DNA of 64,000 nucleotides from an uncultured Gammaproteobacteria bacterium (GTDB lineage: Bacteria > Pseudomonadota > Gammaproteobacteria > GCA-002705445 > GCA-002716945). The position numbers and the translations under genes were made by a program. This document shows positions 18,411-27,413 of the stretch, piece after piece. Every line of letters begins with the position of its first letter. Position 1 is the first letter of the stretch. The DNA lies in assembly GCA_902521725.1 (NCBI GenBank), contig CABYTF010000003.1, forward strand, positions 17,709 to 81,708, given 5' to 3'. The notes beneath the pieces were generated by a model that ran no database searches, was not told where the DNA came from, and was given only the letters and a program-made list of their open reading frames with translations.

Positions 18411-19111
18411 CTAAAATCCTTGCAAGTATTAAGAATGTTCATGAAGCTGAGATAATATCTAAATTTAATTTTGATATAGTTGACATTAAAAATGTAAAAG
18501 ATGGTGCGCTCGGTTACGTTGGAGACAGCTCTATAGAGGAAATTATTAAAATATTTAGTAATAATAAACTCAGTGTGACCGCAGGTAATGATTCTAGTCC
18601 CCTAACAAAAAAGCAATCAAAAAGAATAGAGTTCTTAGATCGGTTGGGGATCGAATATGTAAAAATAGGAATATTTGATACTAATCTGTTGCAAGACCAT
18701 TATAATTTTTTAAAATCAGTAAAGCATTTAACTATCAAAACTGTGGGAGTAATATTTGCAGACTTGATAGATAGTGAGCAAGAAATAGAGGAAATACTTA
18801 AACTAAATTATGATGGGCTGATGATTGATACAGCTTCAAAGAATAATCAATCCACACTTGATATTTTATCAACAGATACTCTGAAGTTCTTTGTAGAATC
18901 TTGTAAGGAATCTGACAAATTTTGTGGGATATCCGGCTCTCTGACATCAATTAGGCTAAAAGAAACGCTCTCTTTACAACCTAATTTTATAGGTCTGCGT
19001 GGCGCATTATGCTCTGACTCGAAGCGAGATAATATTGATCCAGTAATGTGTCAGAATATCTTAAGAAACTTTAAACTTATTAGTCAGAAAATGTATCAAG
19101 AAGCGGTTTGA
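18407..19111 (+). CDS. mfnB: (5-formylfuran-3-yl)methyl phosphate synthase (methanofuran synthesis)
   Basis: Makes the furan precursor of methanofuran from two glyceraldehyde-3-phosphates. The 234-residue TIM-barrel protein starts TKILASIKNVHEAEIISKFN and has FDIVDIKNVKDGALGYVGD, where the lysines are probable Schiff-base/active-site residues. TAGNDSS, LGIEYVKIGIFD, NYDGLMIDTASK and CGISGSLT complete the MfnB pattern. It is last in its operon. Its 3' end overlaps the convergent pabB by 32 bases. Confidence 0.85.
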   Translation: MTKILASIKNVHEAEIISKFNFDIVDIKNVKDGALGYVGDSSIEEIIKIFSNNKLSVTAGNDSSPLTKKQSKRIEFLDRLGIEYVKIGIFDTNLLQDHYNFLKSVKHLTIKTVGVIFADLIDSEQEIEEILKLNYDGLMIDTASKNNQSTLDILSTDTLKFFVESCKESDKFCGISGSLTSIRLKETLSLQPNFIGLRGALCSDSKRDNIDPVMCQNILRNFKLISQKMYQEAV

Positions 19112-20432
19112 CTTTGGAAATTGTCTCATTATATTCACTTCTAATATCAGAGTCATTAACAATTCCCCCTCCTCCCCAGAAGTAAAGATTATTGTCTATA
19201 GATAGCATTGATCTTATAGAAATATTAAAGTCAGTTTTTTCATCAAAACTAATATAACCGATTGATCCGCAGTAAATAGACCTATTGTTAGGCTCTAGTT
19301 CATGTATTATTTGCATGGCTCTCAACTTGGGTGCCCCAGTAATTGAACCTCCAGGGAAGGCATCTCTAATTAGATTGTAAATATCTGATTCACTATCTAT
19401 TTCTGCATGTATGGTACTAACCAAATGATGTACATTCGCAAAAGTTTCTATATCGAAAAGTTTATCAACTTTAACACTACCCTTTTTGCAATTCATCCCT
19501 AAATCATTTCTAAGCAAGTCAACAATCATCAAGTTCTCTGCCTTGTCCTTTTCAGAAGACTCAAGGTCTTCTACATTTTTTTTATCTACATCTGGATTAT
19601 CAGATCTAGGTCTAGTACCTTTAATGGGCTTAGTTTCAACAATATTGTCTTTGATTGATAAGAATCTCTCAGGAGAAAATGATAATATCTTACCAAATGG
19701 ATAATTCATGTATGCGGAGTATGGCGAAGCAAAGGATTTGTTTAAATTTTTATATAGTTCGTACTCATCTCCCTCATAACTAACAGAAAACATTTGTGAT
19801 AGATTTACCTGATAACAATCTCCTGCTCGAATATATTCTAATATTTTAAGAAGCTTCATTTCGTATAAATCATAGTTCATATTTGACTCACATCTAGATG
19901 TTATCTGGAATGGTGTAAGACTATGCGCCAGTTTCTTCTGATAATTATTAATAATATTTTCGGTGATACTATTTTTTTCATGATATAAAAGAAATGATTT
20001 TTCTTGAACATAATCATAGATTATAGCCCAATCATATATGCCAAATGCAAAAAGTGGATGATTAAAACATTTATTTTTGTTCTTAATATTGTGTAAATGA
20101 TTACCATAATCATAAGATATATAACCTATTGCTCCGCCAGAAAATGGTATTTCAGGGTTAGAATTAGATTCATACTCACTCATTATTTTTTTGAGTAATT
20201 CGAATGGACATAACTCACTTTTTTTTGGTTGTTGGTCACCATTGACTAGATATGTGTTATCGTCTGAAAAAATAATTTTTTTCTTTGGTTTTGCAGATAA
20301 TATATCAAATCTCTGATCTGGGTAGTGCTTGCTATTACTGTTTAGAAAAATAGACCAATCTTCATTCTTAATACTCTCAAAAACTTGTATGGATGGAACA
20401 GAAAAATCTAGCTGATGAAGTTTATAGCTCAT
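19080..20432 (-). CDS. pabB: Aminodeoxychorismate synthase component I
   Basis: Chorismate-utilising enzyme that, with a glutamine amidotransferase, leads to p-aminobenzoate. The 450-residue protein has GGAIGYISYDYGN, RAGDCYQVNLSQ, ETKPIKGTRPR (the PIKGT form separates PabB from TrpE), DLLRNDLG, HHLVSTIHAE and DAFPGGSITGAPKLRAM. p-Aminobenzoate is used both for folate and as the acceptor of RFAP synthase in methanopterin synthesis (28,282-29,223). That explains its place in this cluster. It abuts the upstream ASKHA gene end to start. Confidence 0.92.
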   Translation of the reverse strand: MSYKLHQLDFSVPSIQVFESIKNEDWSIFLNSNSKHYPDQRFDILSAKPKKKIIFSDDNTYLVNGDQQPKKSELCPFELLKKIMSEYESNSNPEIPFSGGAIGYISYDYGNHLHNIKNKNKCFNHPLFAFGIYDWAIIYDYVQEKSFLLYHEKNSITENIINNYQKKLAHSLTPFQITSRCESNMNYDLYEMKLLKILEYIRAGDCYQVNLSQMFSVSYEGDEYELYKNLNKSFASPYSAYMNYPFGKILSFSPERFLSIKDNIVETKPIKGTRPRSDNPDVDKKNVEDLESSEKDKAENLMIVDLLRNDLGMNCKKGSVKVDKLFDIETFANVHHLVSTIHAEIDSESDIYNLIRDAFPGGSITGAPKLRAMQIIHELEPNNRSIYCGSIGYISFDEKTDFNISIRSMLSIDNNLYFWGGGGIVNDSDIRSEYNETISKVKPLLDTFSD

Positions 20433-21472
20433 TAACTTATCCTATTTAAAACGAATGCAGGAAAAAGATTCGACAAATAATCACCATTAACTATGGTACT
20501 GTCTAGTATATCTCTAATATCTAAATAGTCATACCTATTCTTGTTACACATATTACGAATGATTTTAGAGCCTAGTCCAAGTCCAACAACAACAAAGTTG
20601 GAGCGTTTAAAATATTTTTCAGAGTGAAAAGATAATGTCTTATCAATCAGTTTAAATTGAATATCGTAGATTTTTAAACATAAACTATAAATAAGATTTC
20701 TTTTAGATCTATCATAATCAAAACCAAAAGATCTGGAGACGCGTTTATATGATTGTAATAAAGAATGACTAGAGCCATCAGCTGACTTTGAGTAAATATC
20801 TCCTTTGCTCAAGTTACCTAAAATTATGTTGATATCCGACATAGAAGAAAAGCTCTCAGGGATAATGCTATAAATCTTGTTTCTAAACATTATCTCATTG
20901 ATGTGTGCATAGATTGGCGTCCTTGAGCAGCCGGTATACAAAAGTTCCTTTGTAAACATTCCATCTATATCTGAGGTCCTTCTGTTTTGAATTTTTCCAT
21001 TTTTGATTATTGAAAAGTCACATGTAGTAGATCCAAAGTCAATTAATATTGCGTCATTAATGAATTTTGATACATATAATGCAGAGGCGTACCAGTTGTA
21101 GGACCCCACTGAATCTTGAGGAATTTTTTGCTTACTATCGAATTTAATTAAGCCATGCTTAGAGAAAATATATGAACTGTATTTAATCTTATGTATTTGA
21201 TTAAGAATATATTTCACGCCAGCTCTTCGGTTATCAAAACAATCACACATCTCTGCTGACATTGTAAAATAATTCACTAATGAAGACCCCTCTTGATGAT
21301 ATTCTTTACAAATACTAATAATAAGATCACTCAGTTTGGCGTAATCTCTCCAAAAATCAAAATCGATAATATCATACCAAATAACATCAGATTCTCTAGA
21401 CTCAACACAATACTTGATGTGTGCACCACCTATATCCCATCCAATCTTAATTAAATTAGTTTTAGCTGACAT
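20432..21472 (-). CDS. ASKHA/hydantoinase-like H4MPT-linked C1-transfer pathway protein
   Basis: 346-residue protein with an actin/Hsp70/sugar-kinase-type fold. The phosphate-1 loop is IGWDIGGAHIKY (about residues 11-22), the second loop is LIDFGSTTCDFS and a late VVGLGLGSKI sits at the adenosine site. This is the pattern of the hydantoinase-like proteins that travel with methanopterin genes in methylotrophs and methanogens; the function is unassigned. It overlaps the ATP-grasp gene upstream by 22 bases. Confidence 0.75.
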   Translation of the reverse strand: MSAKTNLIKIGWDIGGAHIKYCVESRESDVIWYDIIDFDFWRDYAKLSDLIISICKEYHQEGSSLVNYFTMSAEMCDCFDNRRAGVKYILNQIHKIKYSSYIFSKHGLIKFDSKQKIPQDSVGSYNWYASALYVSKFINDAILIDFGSTTCDFSIIKNGKIQNRRTSDIDGMFTKELLYTGCSRTPIYAHINEIMFRNKIYSIIPESFSSMSDINIILGNLSKGDIYSKSADGSSHSLLQSYKRVSRSFGFDYDRSKRNLIYSLCLKIYDIQFKLIDKTLSFHSEKYFKRSNFVVVGLGLGSKIIRNMCNKNRYDYLDIRDILDSTIVNGDYLSNLFPAFVLNRIS

Positions 21473-22365
21473 GATTTTCCTGCATAATCATTTATTTTTT
21501 TGTATTTGTAATCTAGTGGATGTTTTTTTTTACATCTCTCAATAAGAGACATAGAAGTTGTATATCTTGGATTAATCTCGATTAAAAATAACTCTCCCTT
21601 ATACTCAATGAAATCTAAACCAACAAAACCTCTGAGATTTGGAAAAACATTCAAAATATTATCAATAAAATGGAATAAATGATCTCTAAATGAGGGATAG
21701 ATATTAACTAAAAGTGCCTTCAATTTAATGGAATTATTTATCTTTTGTGTTATTTGTTTATTAATCGACATTATATTATAGCTTTTGTGTGAAATGTGTA
21801 AGCTGACACTATAACTTTGCCCTGGTATGTATTTCTCTATTATTTTATCTTTTGTGTCTTTCCGATTTTCTTTGACAATTCTTGTATTAATACATCCACA
21901 GCCAGTCCTATCTTTTTCAATGTAAAGTTGATTTCTTTTGCTAATATCAAACGAATCAGGATTAGAAATATTTTTTTTATTGCATATCTGTCTTAAAGTT
22001 AACTTGTCACTTGTTGCAAAAATTGTTTCAGTAGATGATAGATTCGTATTATTCACTGAATCAGTTATTTTTTTTAAATAAGTGTAATAAATCATATGAG
22101 TTTCAGGACATATCGGAAGATAAAAATCATACTTATTTATAAATTTACTATCGTATAATATCTCAGTGTTATCATTTGATACTGTAATAGCGCCCTTTTT
22201 ATGCCTAAACCTATGCCTGTAATCGCAAAAAAAATTTACTTTGTAATTGTATGTTTCAATCAGGGAATTAAGAATAATTTCAGCTTCAAAAAGTAGGCTA
22301 TTATCAACTTTCTTTTCAATGAGGCCTCCACCTGTAATATACTCAAATATAAGAATCTTTTTCAT
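21451..22365 (-). CDS. ATP-grasp protein of the H4MPT cluster (first of three)
   Basis: 304-residue ATP-grasp enzyme. The start MKKILIFEYITGGGLIEKK at 22365 is chosen because this N-terminus is the conserved beginning of the family; the longer frame adds 13 residues lying over the divergent gene. The ATP-binding core includes KYIPGQSYSVSLHISH and the metal-binding LRGFVGLDFIEYKGELFLIEINPR segment near residues 235-275. It probably ligates an acid and an amine in cofactor synthesis; the substrate is unknown. Its start codon is one base from that of the divergent HisA-like gene. Confidence 0.78.
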   Translation of the reverse strand: MKKILIFEYITGGGLIEKKVDNSLLFEAEIILNSLIETYNYKVNFFCDYRHRFRHKKGAITVSNDNTEILYDSKFINKYDFYLPICPETHMIYYTYLKKITDSVNNTNLSSTETIFATSDKLTLRQICNKKNISNPDSFDISKRNQLYIEKDRTGCGCINTRIVKENRKDTKDKIIEKYIPGQSYSVSLHISHKSYNIMSINKQITQKINNSIKLKALLVNIYPSFRDHLFHFIDNILNVFPNLRGFVGLDFIEYKGELFLIEINPRYTTSMSLIERCKKKHPLDYKYKKINDYAGKSCQLKLI

Positions 22366-22366
22366 C

Positions 22367-23044
22367 ATGAATATTATACCTGCAATTGATCTAAAAAAAG
22401 GCAAAGTTGTAAGAGCTATTCAAGGTGATAGAGCCTCATACCAACCGATAGATCTTGTTACCACGTATTCATCAAATCCTGTTGCTTTTGTCAAAGCTTT
22501 AATAATTAGATATAAACCGTCTACAATATATCTTGCTGATCTAGACTTGCTTGAAGGTGATGGTGACAATATTGATATCATTTACAAAATAGCTAATATG
22601 TTCAGGAATAAGATCTTTTGGGTAGACGTAGGTTCAAAAAAAATAAAAAAATTGAGCATCAAAAATATAACTCCTATCTTATGTAGTGAATCTTGTGAAG
22701 ATATAAGGTTAATTAATTATGTTTATAAAGATCACATTCACTCATATGACTATAAAAACCGATTTCTTGGAACACAATATTTCAAAAAGTTTTACTCTTC
22801 TTACAAGAAAAAAGTTATTTTTATGAACATTTCCGATGTAGGTAGTAAAAAAGGACCTGACTTTAGATATCTACGTGGAATGCCAAAGTATTCTGATACA
22901 GAATACTATGTTGGAGGAGGTGTTAATTCTATTCTAGATTTATATAAGTTAAGTAAAATGAACATTTCAGGCGCTTTAGTCTCATCACTTTTGATGAGCA
23001 AGAAAATAAGCAATTATGTTATAAAAAAAAGAGCCAGCGAATAG
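22367..23044 (+). CDS. HisA-like TIM-barrel protein of the H4MPT cluster
   Basis: 225-residue protein starting MNIIPAIDLKKGKVVRAIQG, the HisA/HisF (beta/alpha)8 opening, with the first catalytic-position aspartate (D8). YLADLDLLEGDGDN and YYVGGGVNSILDLYKLS near the end resemble the two phosphate sites. No other his gene is nearby; paralogues like this accompany methanopterin genes in methylotrophs, so a cofactor-synthesis role is likelier than histidine. The start is chosen at 22367 because homologues begin there. The last codons also form the terminator of the convergent fae gene. Confidence 0.78.
   Translation: MNIIPAIDLKKGKVVRAIQGDRASYQPIDLVTTYSSNPVAFVKALIIRYKPSTIYLADLDLLEGDGDNIDIIYKIANMFRNKIFWVDVGSKKIKKLSIKNITPILCSESCEDIRLINYVYKDHIHSYDYKNRFLGTQYFKKFYSSYKKKVIFMNISDVGSKKGPDFRYLRGMPKYSDTEYYVGGGVNSILDLYKLSKMNISGALVSSLLMSKKISNYVIKKRASE
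22373..22378 (-). promoter_or_regulatory. -10 element for the ATP-grasp/ASKHA/pabB operon, inside the HisA-like gene
   Basis: A perfect TATAAT on the minus strand lies seven bases before the ATG at 22365. It sits within the opening codons of the divergent HisA-like gene. The predicted transcript would be leaderless. No convincing -35 is seen. Confidence 0.4.
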
Positions 23045-23052
23045 CTGGCTCT
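23023..23052 (-). terminator. Rho-independent terminator of the fae operon, embedded in the HisA-like gene
   Basis: Minus-strand stem AGAGCCAGC/GCTGGCTCT (23030-23038 with 23044-23052, five-base loop) followed by a run of seven or more T (23023-23029). It lies about 20 bases after the fae stop, and the HisA-like stop codon is inside it. Confidence 0.88.
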
Positions 23053-23073
23053 AATTGAACTAATCAAGTTTGA

Positions 23074-23586
23074 TTATTTTTCAAATGGGTGTTCTGTAGC
23101 TTTCTTAGCAACAACATCTTGTGCTTTAGGCTCACCACTTACAGCATTTTTGATAGCCATTTTTGTAGCTTCAAAATTGTAATCGTAGATACGTTTGTTG
23201 TCATCAGCGTCCCAATGAATAAATACGCCTACACATATGAAAATATCATCAGCTTCATCAGCTGGAATTGTTCCATCTTCCACACACTCTGTTACAGCTC
23301 TTGCAACAGCTGCCTGTGCTGGACCAAACATTTGAACAGCTTGTTTAGCACCTTTAATGGTGACCTTGTTAAACATCGCTGTGCTTGGTTTACATGGTAG
23401 GTTAGGTGAAACTACAGCTAATAAAGATGTAAAACCATCTTTGTTATTACAAAGTGTGTTACAAAATGCATCTTCTACTGCAGAACCACGTGGTCCCATT
23501 AATAAGTCGATATGTGAAATTTCGTTATCCCCACCTTCGGTTACAACTAGTGCTTCACCAACTAATACTTTGTCGACTACTGCCAT
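23074..23586 (-). CDS. fae: 5,6,7,8-tetrahydromethanopterin hydro-lyase (formaldehyde-activating enzyme)
   Basis: Condenses free formaldehyde with H4MPT to methylene-H4MPT, the entry step of the C1 pathway. The 170-residue protein matches Fae throughout: [20 protein letters not shown] with the catalytic-region histidine, [55 protein letters not shown] and [11 protein letters not shown] strong AAAGGAGA lies before the ATG, fitting the high expression usual for Fae. It is the last gene of the mptG-mtdB-mch operon and has its own terminator. Confidence 0.97.
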   Translation of the reverse strand: MAVVDKVLVGEALVVTEGGDNEISHIDLLMGPRGSAVEDAFCNTLCNNKDGFTSLLAVVSPNLPCKPSTAMFNKVTIKGAKQAVQMFGPAQAAVARAVTECVEDGTIPADEADDIFICVGVFIHWDADDNKRIYDYNFEATKMAIKNAVSGEPKAQDVVAKKATEHPFEK

Positions 23587-23628
23587 TATTATCTCCTTTT
23601 TTTTTGTTTATTAATAAACGGACACAGA

Positions 23629-24504
23629 CTAGGCATTATCAATTCCAATGAAGTAATCGTAAATCATCATTGAAACGACTAATAGATCAGCTGTTGTCCC
23701 TGGATTAACCCGAGTCATTTTAAAATGCTTATCAAGAGACATTAGATTTTTACCCCATGACTCATGTCGAGTATCCCCGTCTAGTATTTTTATCAAATCA
23801 GAGGCCTCTTTGCTAGTCTTTTTTGCAATTTTATGGCCATATTTGCGAGTAATATGAGAATCTGGGTACTTTTCTAGTATTTTAAGGAAACTATACGATA
23901 TTGCATATTTCGTGTCTTTTATTTCGCTCATTGAATTATGTAAAGTTGGGATTATGAAATTAAATATGTCAGTGAAATAGTTTGAATATTGTTTTGAGAT
24001 TTGGTCGTAATCTGAAGATAAAGACATTATTTCATGAAGACTTATATCTGGTCTTGATCTAACGTCATGACTTTCATGTGAGCCAAGTCCGCCAGGATCA
24101 GCTAATGAAATAGCATTACACACGTCAGTTACATCTTGCAGAGATGCGTCCATGATGATAGCTTTGATAGCCTCAGAGAGTGTATATTTTTCCTCTGCTA
24201 GAAGTGATTGTATAAAGACAGAACACAAGAGAATTATCCCTAAGTTAGTATTAGTATCTACTGCTTCTTTAGTACTTTCAACGCATTTAAATATTCTTTG
24301 TCCTAATGATAAATTAGGTGAAGTTATCATATTCGATGTTACTTCATAACTTTTTACAAAATCATCAATGTCTGTATCAGGGTGTCCTGAAAGATAATTA
24401 ACATTTCCTGGCTTGATACATTTCACATCATAAGAACACGAAATTATGTATGATGATTCAACGTTTTTTTGATCAAACTTTATTTTGGTTTCTGATATTT
24501 TCAT
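23629..24504 (-). CDS. CitG/MdcB-type triphosphoribosyl-dephospho-CoA synthase-like protein
   Basis: 291-residue helical protein similar to the CitG/MdcB family. CIKPGNVNYLSGHPDTDIDD near residue 30 corresponds to the KPGNV motif, and SLADPGGLGSHESHDVR and LLVVSMMIYDYFIG occur further on. Family members transfer triphosphoribosyl units; the paralogue next to mch and fae in methylotrophs (orf7-type) is needed for H4MPT-dependent metabolism and may handle a phosphoribosyl precursor of the cofactor. Order mch, RimK-like, CitG-like, fae matches the known methylotroph cluster. Confidence 0.82.
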   Translation of the reverse strand: MKISETKIKFDQKNVESSYIISCSYDVKCIKPGNVNYLSGHPDTDIDDFVKSYEVTSNMITSPNLSLGQRIFKCVESTKEAVDTNTNLGIILLCSVFIQSLLAEEKYTLSEAIKAIIMDASLQDVTDVCNAISLADPGGLGSHESHDVRSRPDISLHEIMSLSSDYDQISKQYSNYFTDIFNFIIPTLHNSMSEIKDTKYAISYSFLKILEKYPDSHITRKYGHKIAKKTSKEASDLIKILDGDTRHESWGKNLMSLDKHFKMTRVNPGTTADLLVVSMMIYDYFIGIDNA

Positions 24505-24512
24505 GAAATAAA

Positions 24513-25382
24513 TTATGCAAATATGCTTGTAATATAATCAGAAATATTTGCAGACTCAACTTTCTGGAGTCCTTTCCATGCTGGGATACTATTTACTTCG
24601 ATAACGTAATATTGATGTTTATATTCAATTATATCGACACCACAAAAATCAATATTGAGTAATCTAGACGATTTTATCGCAAGGTCGATAACATCTTCAT
24701 TTAATTTTTCTTTGATGCATTTTGCACCTTTAGAAAAATTATTTATGAAGGTCTCACCGTATCTAGTCATATAAAAATATTTAATATTATCATTATTATT
24801 TATAACTAATACTCGATAATCATAATTAGGGCTATTGTCTAAGTACTCTTGGAAATAATAAATATTAGTCTGATTTTCAAGTTTATCTAAATCGCTAGGT
24901 CTTTCAATTAATCTTATGTTATCACCTTGTGATCCAAATAATGGTTTATATATTAATTTAGATTTATAATTGTAATTTGAAATGAATCTAGAAGCTGCTT
25001 TTTGACCCCTCAAAACGTATGTCTCTGGACAGTTTATCTTATTTTTGTTGAGTAAGTATGATGTATATAATTTATCAACTGTAGATTCTATAGATCTTGC
25101 ATTATTCACTACCCTCACATTCATTGATTCAAGTATTTTTAGGATATTCAAATAAAATACAATTTCTTCTAATGTTCCTCCAGGTATAAACCTAACAATG
25201 ACATTATCGATTTTGGGTAAACGTTCACCTTGATTTTCTAAAATGGTTTCATTTCTCCCCAATACGATATTAATATCTGATATACACGCAGAGTCAACGG
25301 AATGATTTAGTTTAGTGAGAGATAACTTTAATTGTTGATAATGCCATCCTTCCTTTTCAGTAAGAATAAGTGTGCGTGTCAT
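24513..25382 (-). CDS. RimK-family ATP-grasp ligase (second ATP-grasp of the cluster)
   Basis: 289-residue ATP-grasp protein. LIYKPLFGSQGDNIRLIERP (about residues 138-157) is the RimK nucleotide-binding lysine and flexible loop. FQEYLDNSPNYDYRVLVINN and IDFCGVDIIEYKHQYYVIEVNSIPAWKGL complete the metal-binding core. RimK-like enzymes add glutamate; in this context (between mch and the CitG-like gene) a tetrahydromethanopterin:glutamate ligase role like MptN is likely. Four-base overlap with mch. Confidence 0.85.
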   Translation of the reverse strand: MTRTLILTEKEGWHYQQLKLSLTKLNHSVDSACISDINIVLGRNETILENQGERLPKIDNVIVRFIPGGTLEEIVFYLNILKILESMNVRVVNNARSIESTVDKLYTSYLLNKNKINCPETYVLRGQKAASRFISNYNYKSKLIYKPLFGSQGDNIRLIERPSDLDKLENQTNIYYFQEYLDNSPNYDYRVLVINNNDNIKYFYMTRYGETFINNFSKGAKCIKEKLNEDVIDLAIKSSRLLNIDFCGVDIIEYKHQYYVIEVNSIPAWKGLQKVESANISDYITSIFA

Positions 25383-26344
25383 TTATTAAATGAATTATCC
25401 ATCAATGATAGATCGATATTTCCAGAGGTATATGATTTCCCAGTTTTTAAACTTGATACTATAACTTTTGCTGGACTAAATAACATTTTATCTATTTGGT
25501 AGAAATCATATTTATATTCTTTAAATATATCAGCAAATGGTTTCCCATAATCTTTTGAAGTCGAGCTAGGTAATCTCTTTGCTAACTCCTCAGCATCATC
25601 ATTAGGAGTATCAACATAAAGATGGACAAGTCCACCATATAAAATCGCATCATTAGTTCTTCCCATGCCTATTAAAAAATCTGGTGCAGGCGGTGGTAAC
25701 GGAGCAGACCCAAAACCATCAATCACTTTATCTATAGGGAACCCAAGTTCATGGACTTTATGCAATCCTACTTCAAGAACTCTGCCGACCACTTGAGTAG
25801 TACCACATAACGATCTCGTAGGTGTAAGTATTACAGTTAGATTTTTTTCTGAAATGTCACAGTCAGTAACAATCTTGTCAATGATCTCTTGTGGGGGTTT
25901 TTGATCAACCTCTAAAACGACAACAGTTGAGAAAAATTTGTCCTCGTAGCCAATATCTTTGAATATATCCTCTTTTCCAGCAAGAGCCCTACATGGACCT
26001 GACCCCAGAGCAGAGAAATTATCATCATTTTGCACAAATGACAGAGACCAGCCTGCGTATTGACTTCCAAGGCATGATAAAACTGGATCTGTACTATGGA
26101 CATGTATCGAAAGAGGCCAATTTGGAGCTGAATGAGTCATAGATAAGCTGACCGAACCTAGTCCACCCATACAAATTTCAGTAATTAGTCTTCCTGCCTC
26201 AAGGCATCCCCTAGCCTTAATTCCAGCATCAATAATCTTAGCTCCACCATCAGACTCTGATATTTCCAAATTCAGTTTCTCATGAGATTCAACAAGTTTT
26301 TCTACCAGAGGTTTTACTTGTTTATTGACGCTAATATTGTTCAT
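25379..26344 (-). CDS. mch: Methenyl-tetrahydromethanopterin cyclohydrolase
   Basis: Converts methenyl-H4MPT to N5-formyl-H4MPT in the cytoplasm. The 321-residue protein shows the Mch blocks ESDGGAKIIDAGIKARGCLEAG, ICMGGLGSVSL, LSCLGSQYAGWSL, ALGSGPCRALA, TPTRSLCGTTQVVGRVLEVGLHK and GSAPLPPPAPDFLIGMGRTNDA. Length and motif order are typical. It overlaps the preceding ATP-grasp gene by 14 bases and the next by four. Confidence 0.97.
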   Translation of the reverse strand: MNNISVNKQVKPLVEKLVESHEKLNLEISESDGGAKIIDAGIKARGCLEAGRLITEICMGGLGSVSLSMTHSAPNWPLSIHVHSTDPVLSCLGSQYAGWSLSFVQNDDNFSALGSGPCRALAGKEDIFKDIGYEDKFFSTVVVLEVDQKPPQEIIDKIVTDCDISEKNLTVILTPTRSLCGTTQVVGRVLEVGLHKVHELGFPIDKVIDGFGSAPLPPPAPDFLIGMGRTNDAILYGGLVHLYVDTPNDDAEELAKRLPSSTSKDYGKPFADIFKEYKYDFYQIDKMLFSPAKVIVSSLKTGKSYTSGNIDLSLMDNSFNK

Positions 26345-27413
26345 AATCTAGCTGTGTATTATAACAGTCTATTATTTTCATAGCACTTATAATTCTTCTT
26401 TTTATCTCCTTAAAAAGGTTATGTTGATTATTAGCTCTTATATTCAATGTCATTATTGGCATATCTTTTTTAATAGCTTGACCAATATAAGGAGTGTCGG
26501 ATACATCCTCAATAGAACTAATACGCTTGTCAATTGTAAGATCATTTTTTGCATAGAGAATGATATAAGAAAAGTAGTCATTGCTTTTTATATTTAGAGG
26601 ATCACCTGGCTTCATATGATTAAACATAAGATTTTTGTATTTCCTTGTATACAATCGATAACTGCCAGATAGACGAGGATTTATATCAAGAATTTCTATG
26701 TTGTTACTAAATATCTTAAAATCTATGCTGATATATCCGGTTAGACTATAATACTTTGTGATGGCCTTAATCCAATCTAACATGTACCTTCTGTATGGTT
26801 GCTCAAAATCAATAATCATCGCGCCTGCATGTAAAAAAGGATATCTTGTGTTATTTTCAACAATAAAAAGTTGATTAAAGCCTAATACAACTGGACCAGA
26901 ATCACTTGCAACAAAGGAAATTGAGAAAGTTTTACCTGGGATAAATTTTTGAAAGTATGTGTTAGATGAAAATATATTATTTCCTACATCAATACCACCT
27001 GAACTATTATGGCTTTTGCTTAGAGATTTATAGTTAAAAGTATCTGATATTTCTGGGATTTTAATTTTACTTTTAAGCAAGGAATTATTAATTTTATTTA
27101 AATTACTTATGTCATCAAATTGAGTTAATGGGATGCCAAATACATCGAAGTTACTTTCTATGTACTTTTGTATATCTTTTTTTCCCTCCAAGCCAGATGC
27201 GTATACAACCTTTGTTTCTCGATCAAGAAGATTTTTATTTTTGATGTAATTTTTAAATGAATCTAATGAATTCAGATAATGCTCATCATCTGAATAAATA
27301 TCTATGTGGTGTACATTTTGTACGAGCTTGCTGAGGTCATTTTTATATACTTCATGACCATTTGCAATTAAGAGAATGTCTCTATACGCTTTTTTGTGCA
27401 AACTTAAATGCAT
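26331..27413 (-). CDS. ATP-grasp protein of the H4MPT cluster (third ATP-grasp)
   Basis: 360-residue ATP-grasp protein. The N-terminal part (DILLIANGHEVYKNDLSKLV) resembles a nucleotide/substrate-binding Rossmann unit; FQKFIPGKTFSISFVASDSG and TGYISIDFKIFSNNIEILDINPRLSGSY are the ATP-grasp catalytic segments. The start is set at the ATG 27411-27413; a TTG four codons upstream is possible. The beginning overlaps the end of mtdB by 32 bases. Its substrate in methanopterin or methanofuran assembly is unknown. Confidence 0.78.
   Translation of the reverse strand: MHLSLHKKAYRDILLIANGHEVYKNDLSKLVQNVHHIDIYSDDEHYLNSLDSFKNYIKNKNLLDRETKVVYASGLEGKKDIQKYIESNFDVFGIPLTQFDDISNLNKINNSLLKSKIKIPEISDTFNYKSLSKSHNSSGGIDVGNNIFSSNTYFQKFIPGKTFSISFVASDSGPVVLGFNQLFIVENNTRYPFLHAGAMIIDFEQPYRRYMLDWIKAITKYYSLTGYISIDFKIFSNNIEILDINPRLSGSYRLYTRKYKNLMFNHMKPGDPLNIKSNDYFSYIILYAKNDLTIDKRISSIEDVSDTPYIGQAIKKDMPIMTLNIRANNQHNLFKEIKRRIISAMKIIDCYNTQLDYEQY

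Noticed and set aside
22367..23044. Genuine histidine-biosynthesis hisA
   Set aside because: No other his gene nearby, the protein is short and divergent, and the setting is a methanopterin cluster.
23089..23651. Overlapping plus-strand ORFs opposite fae
   Set aside because: Antisense shadows of the highly conserved fae gene; cysteine-rich translation is an artefact of its codons.
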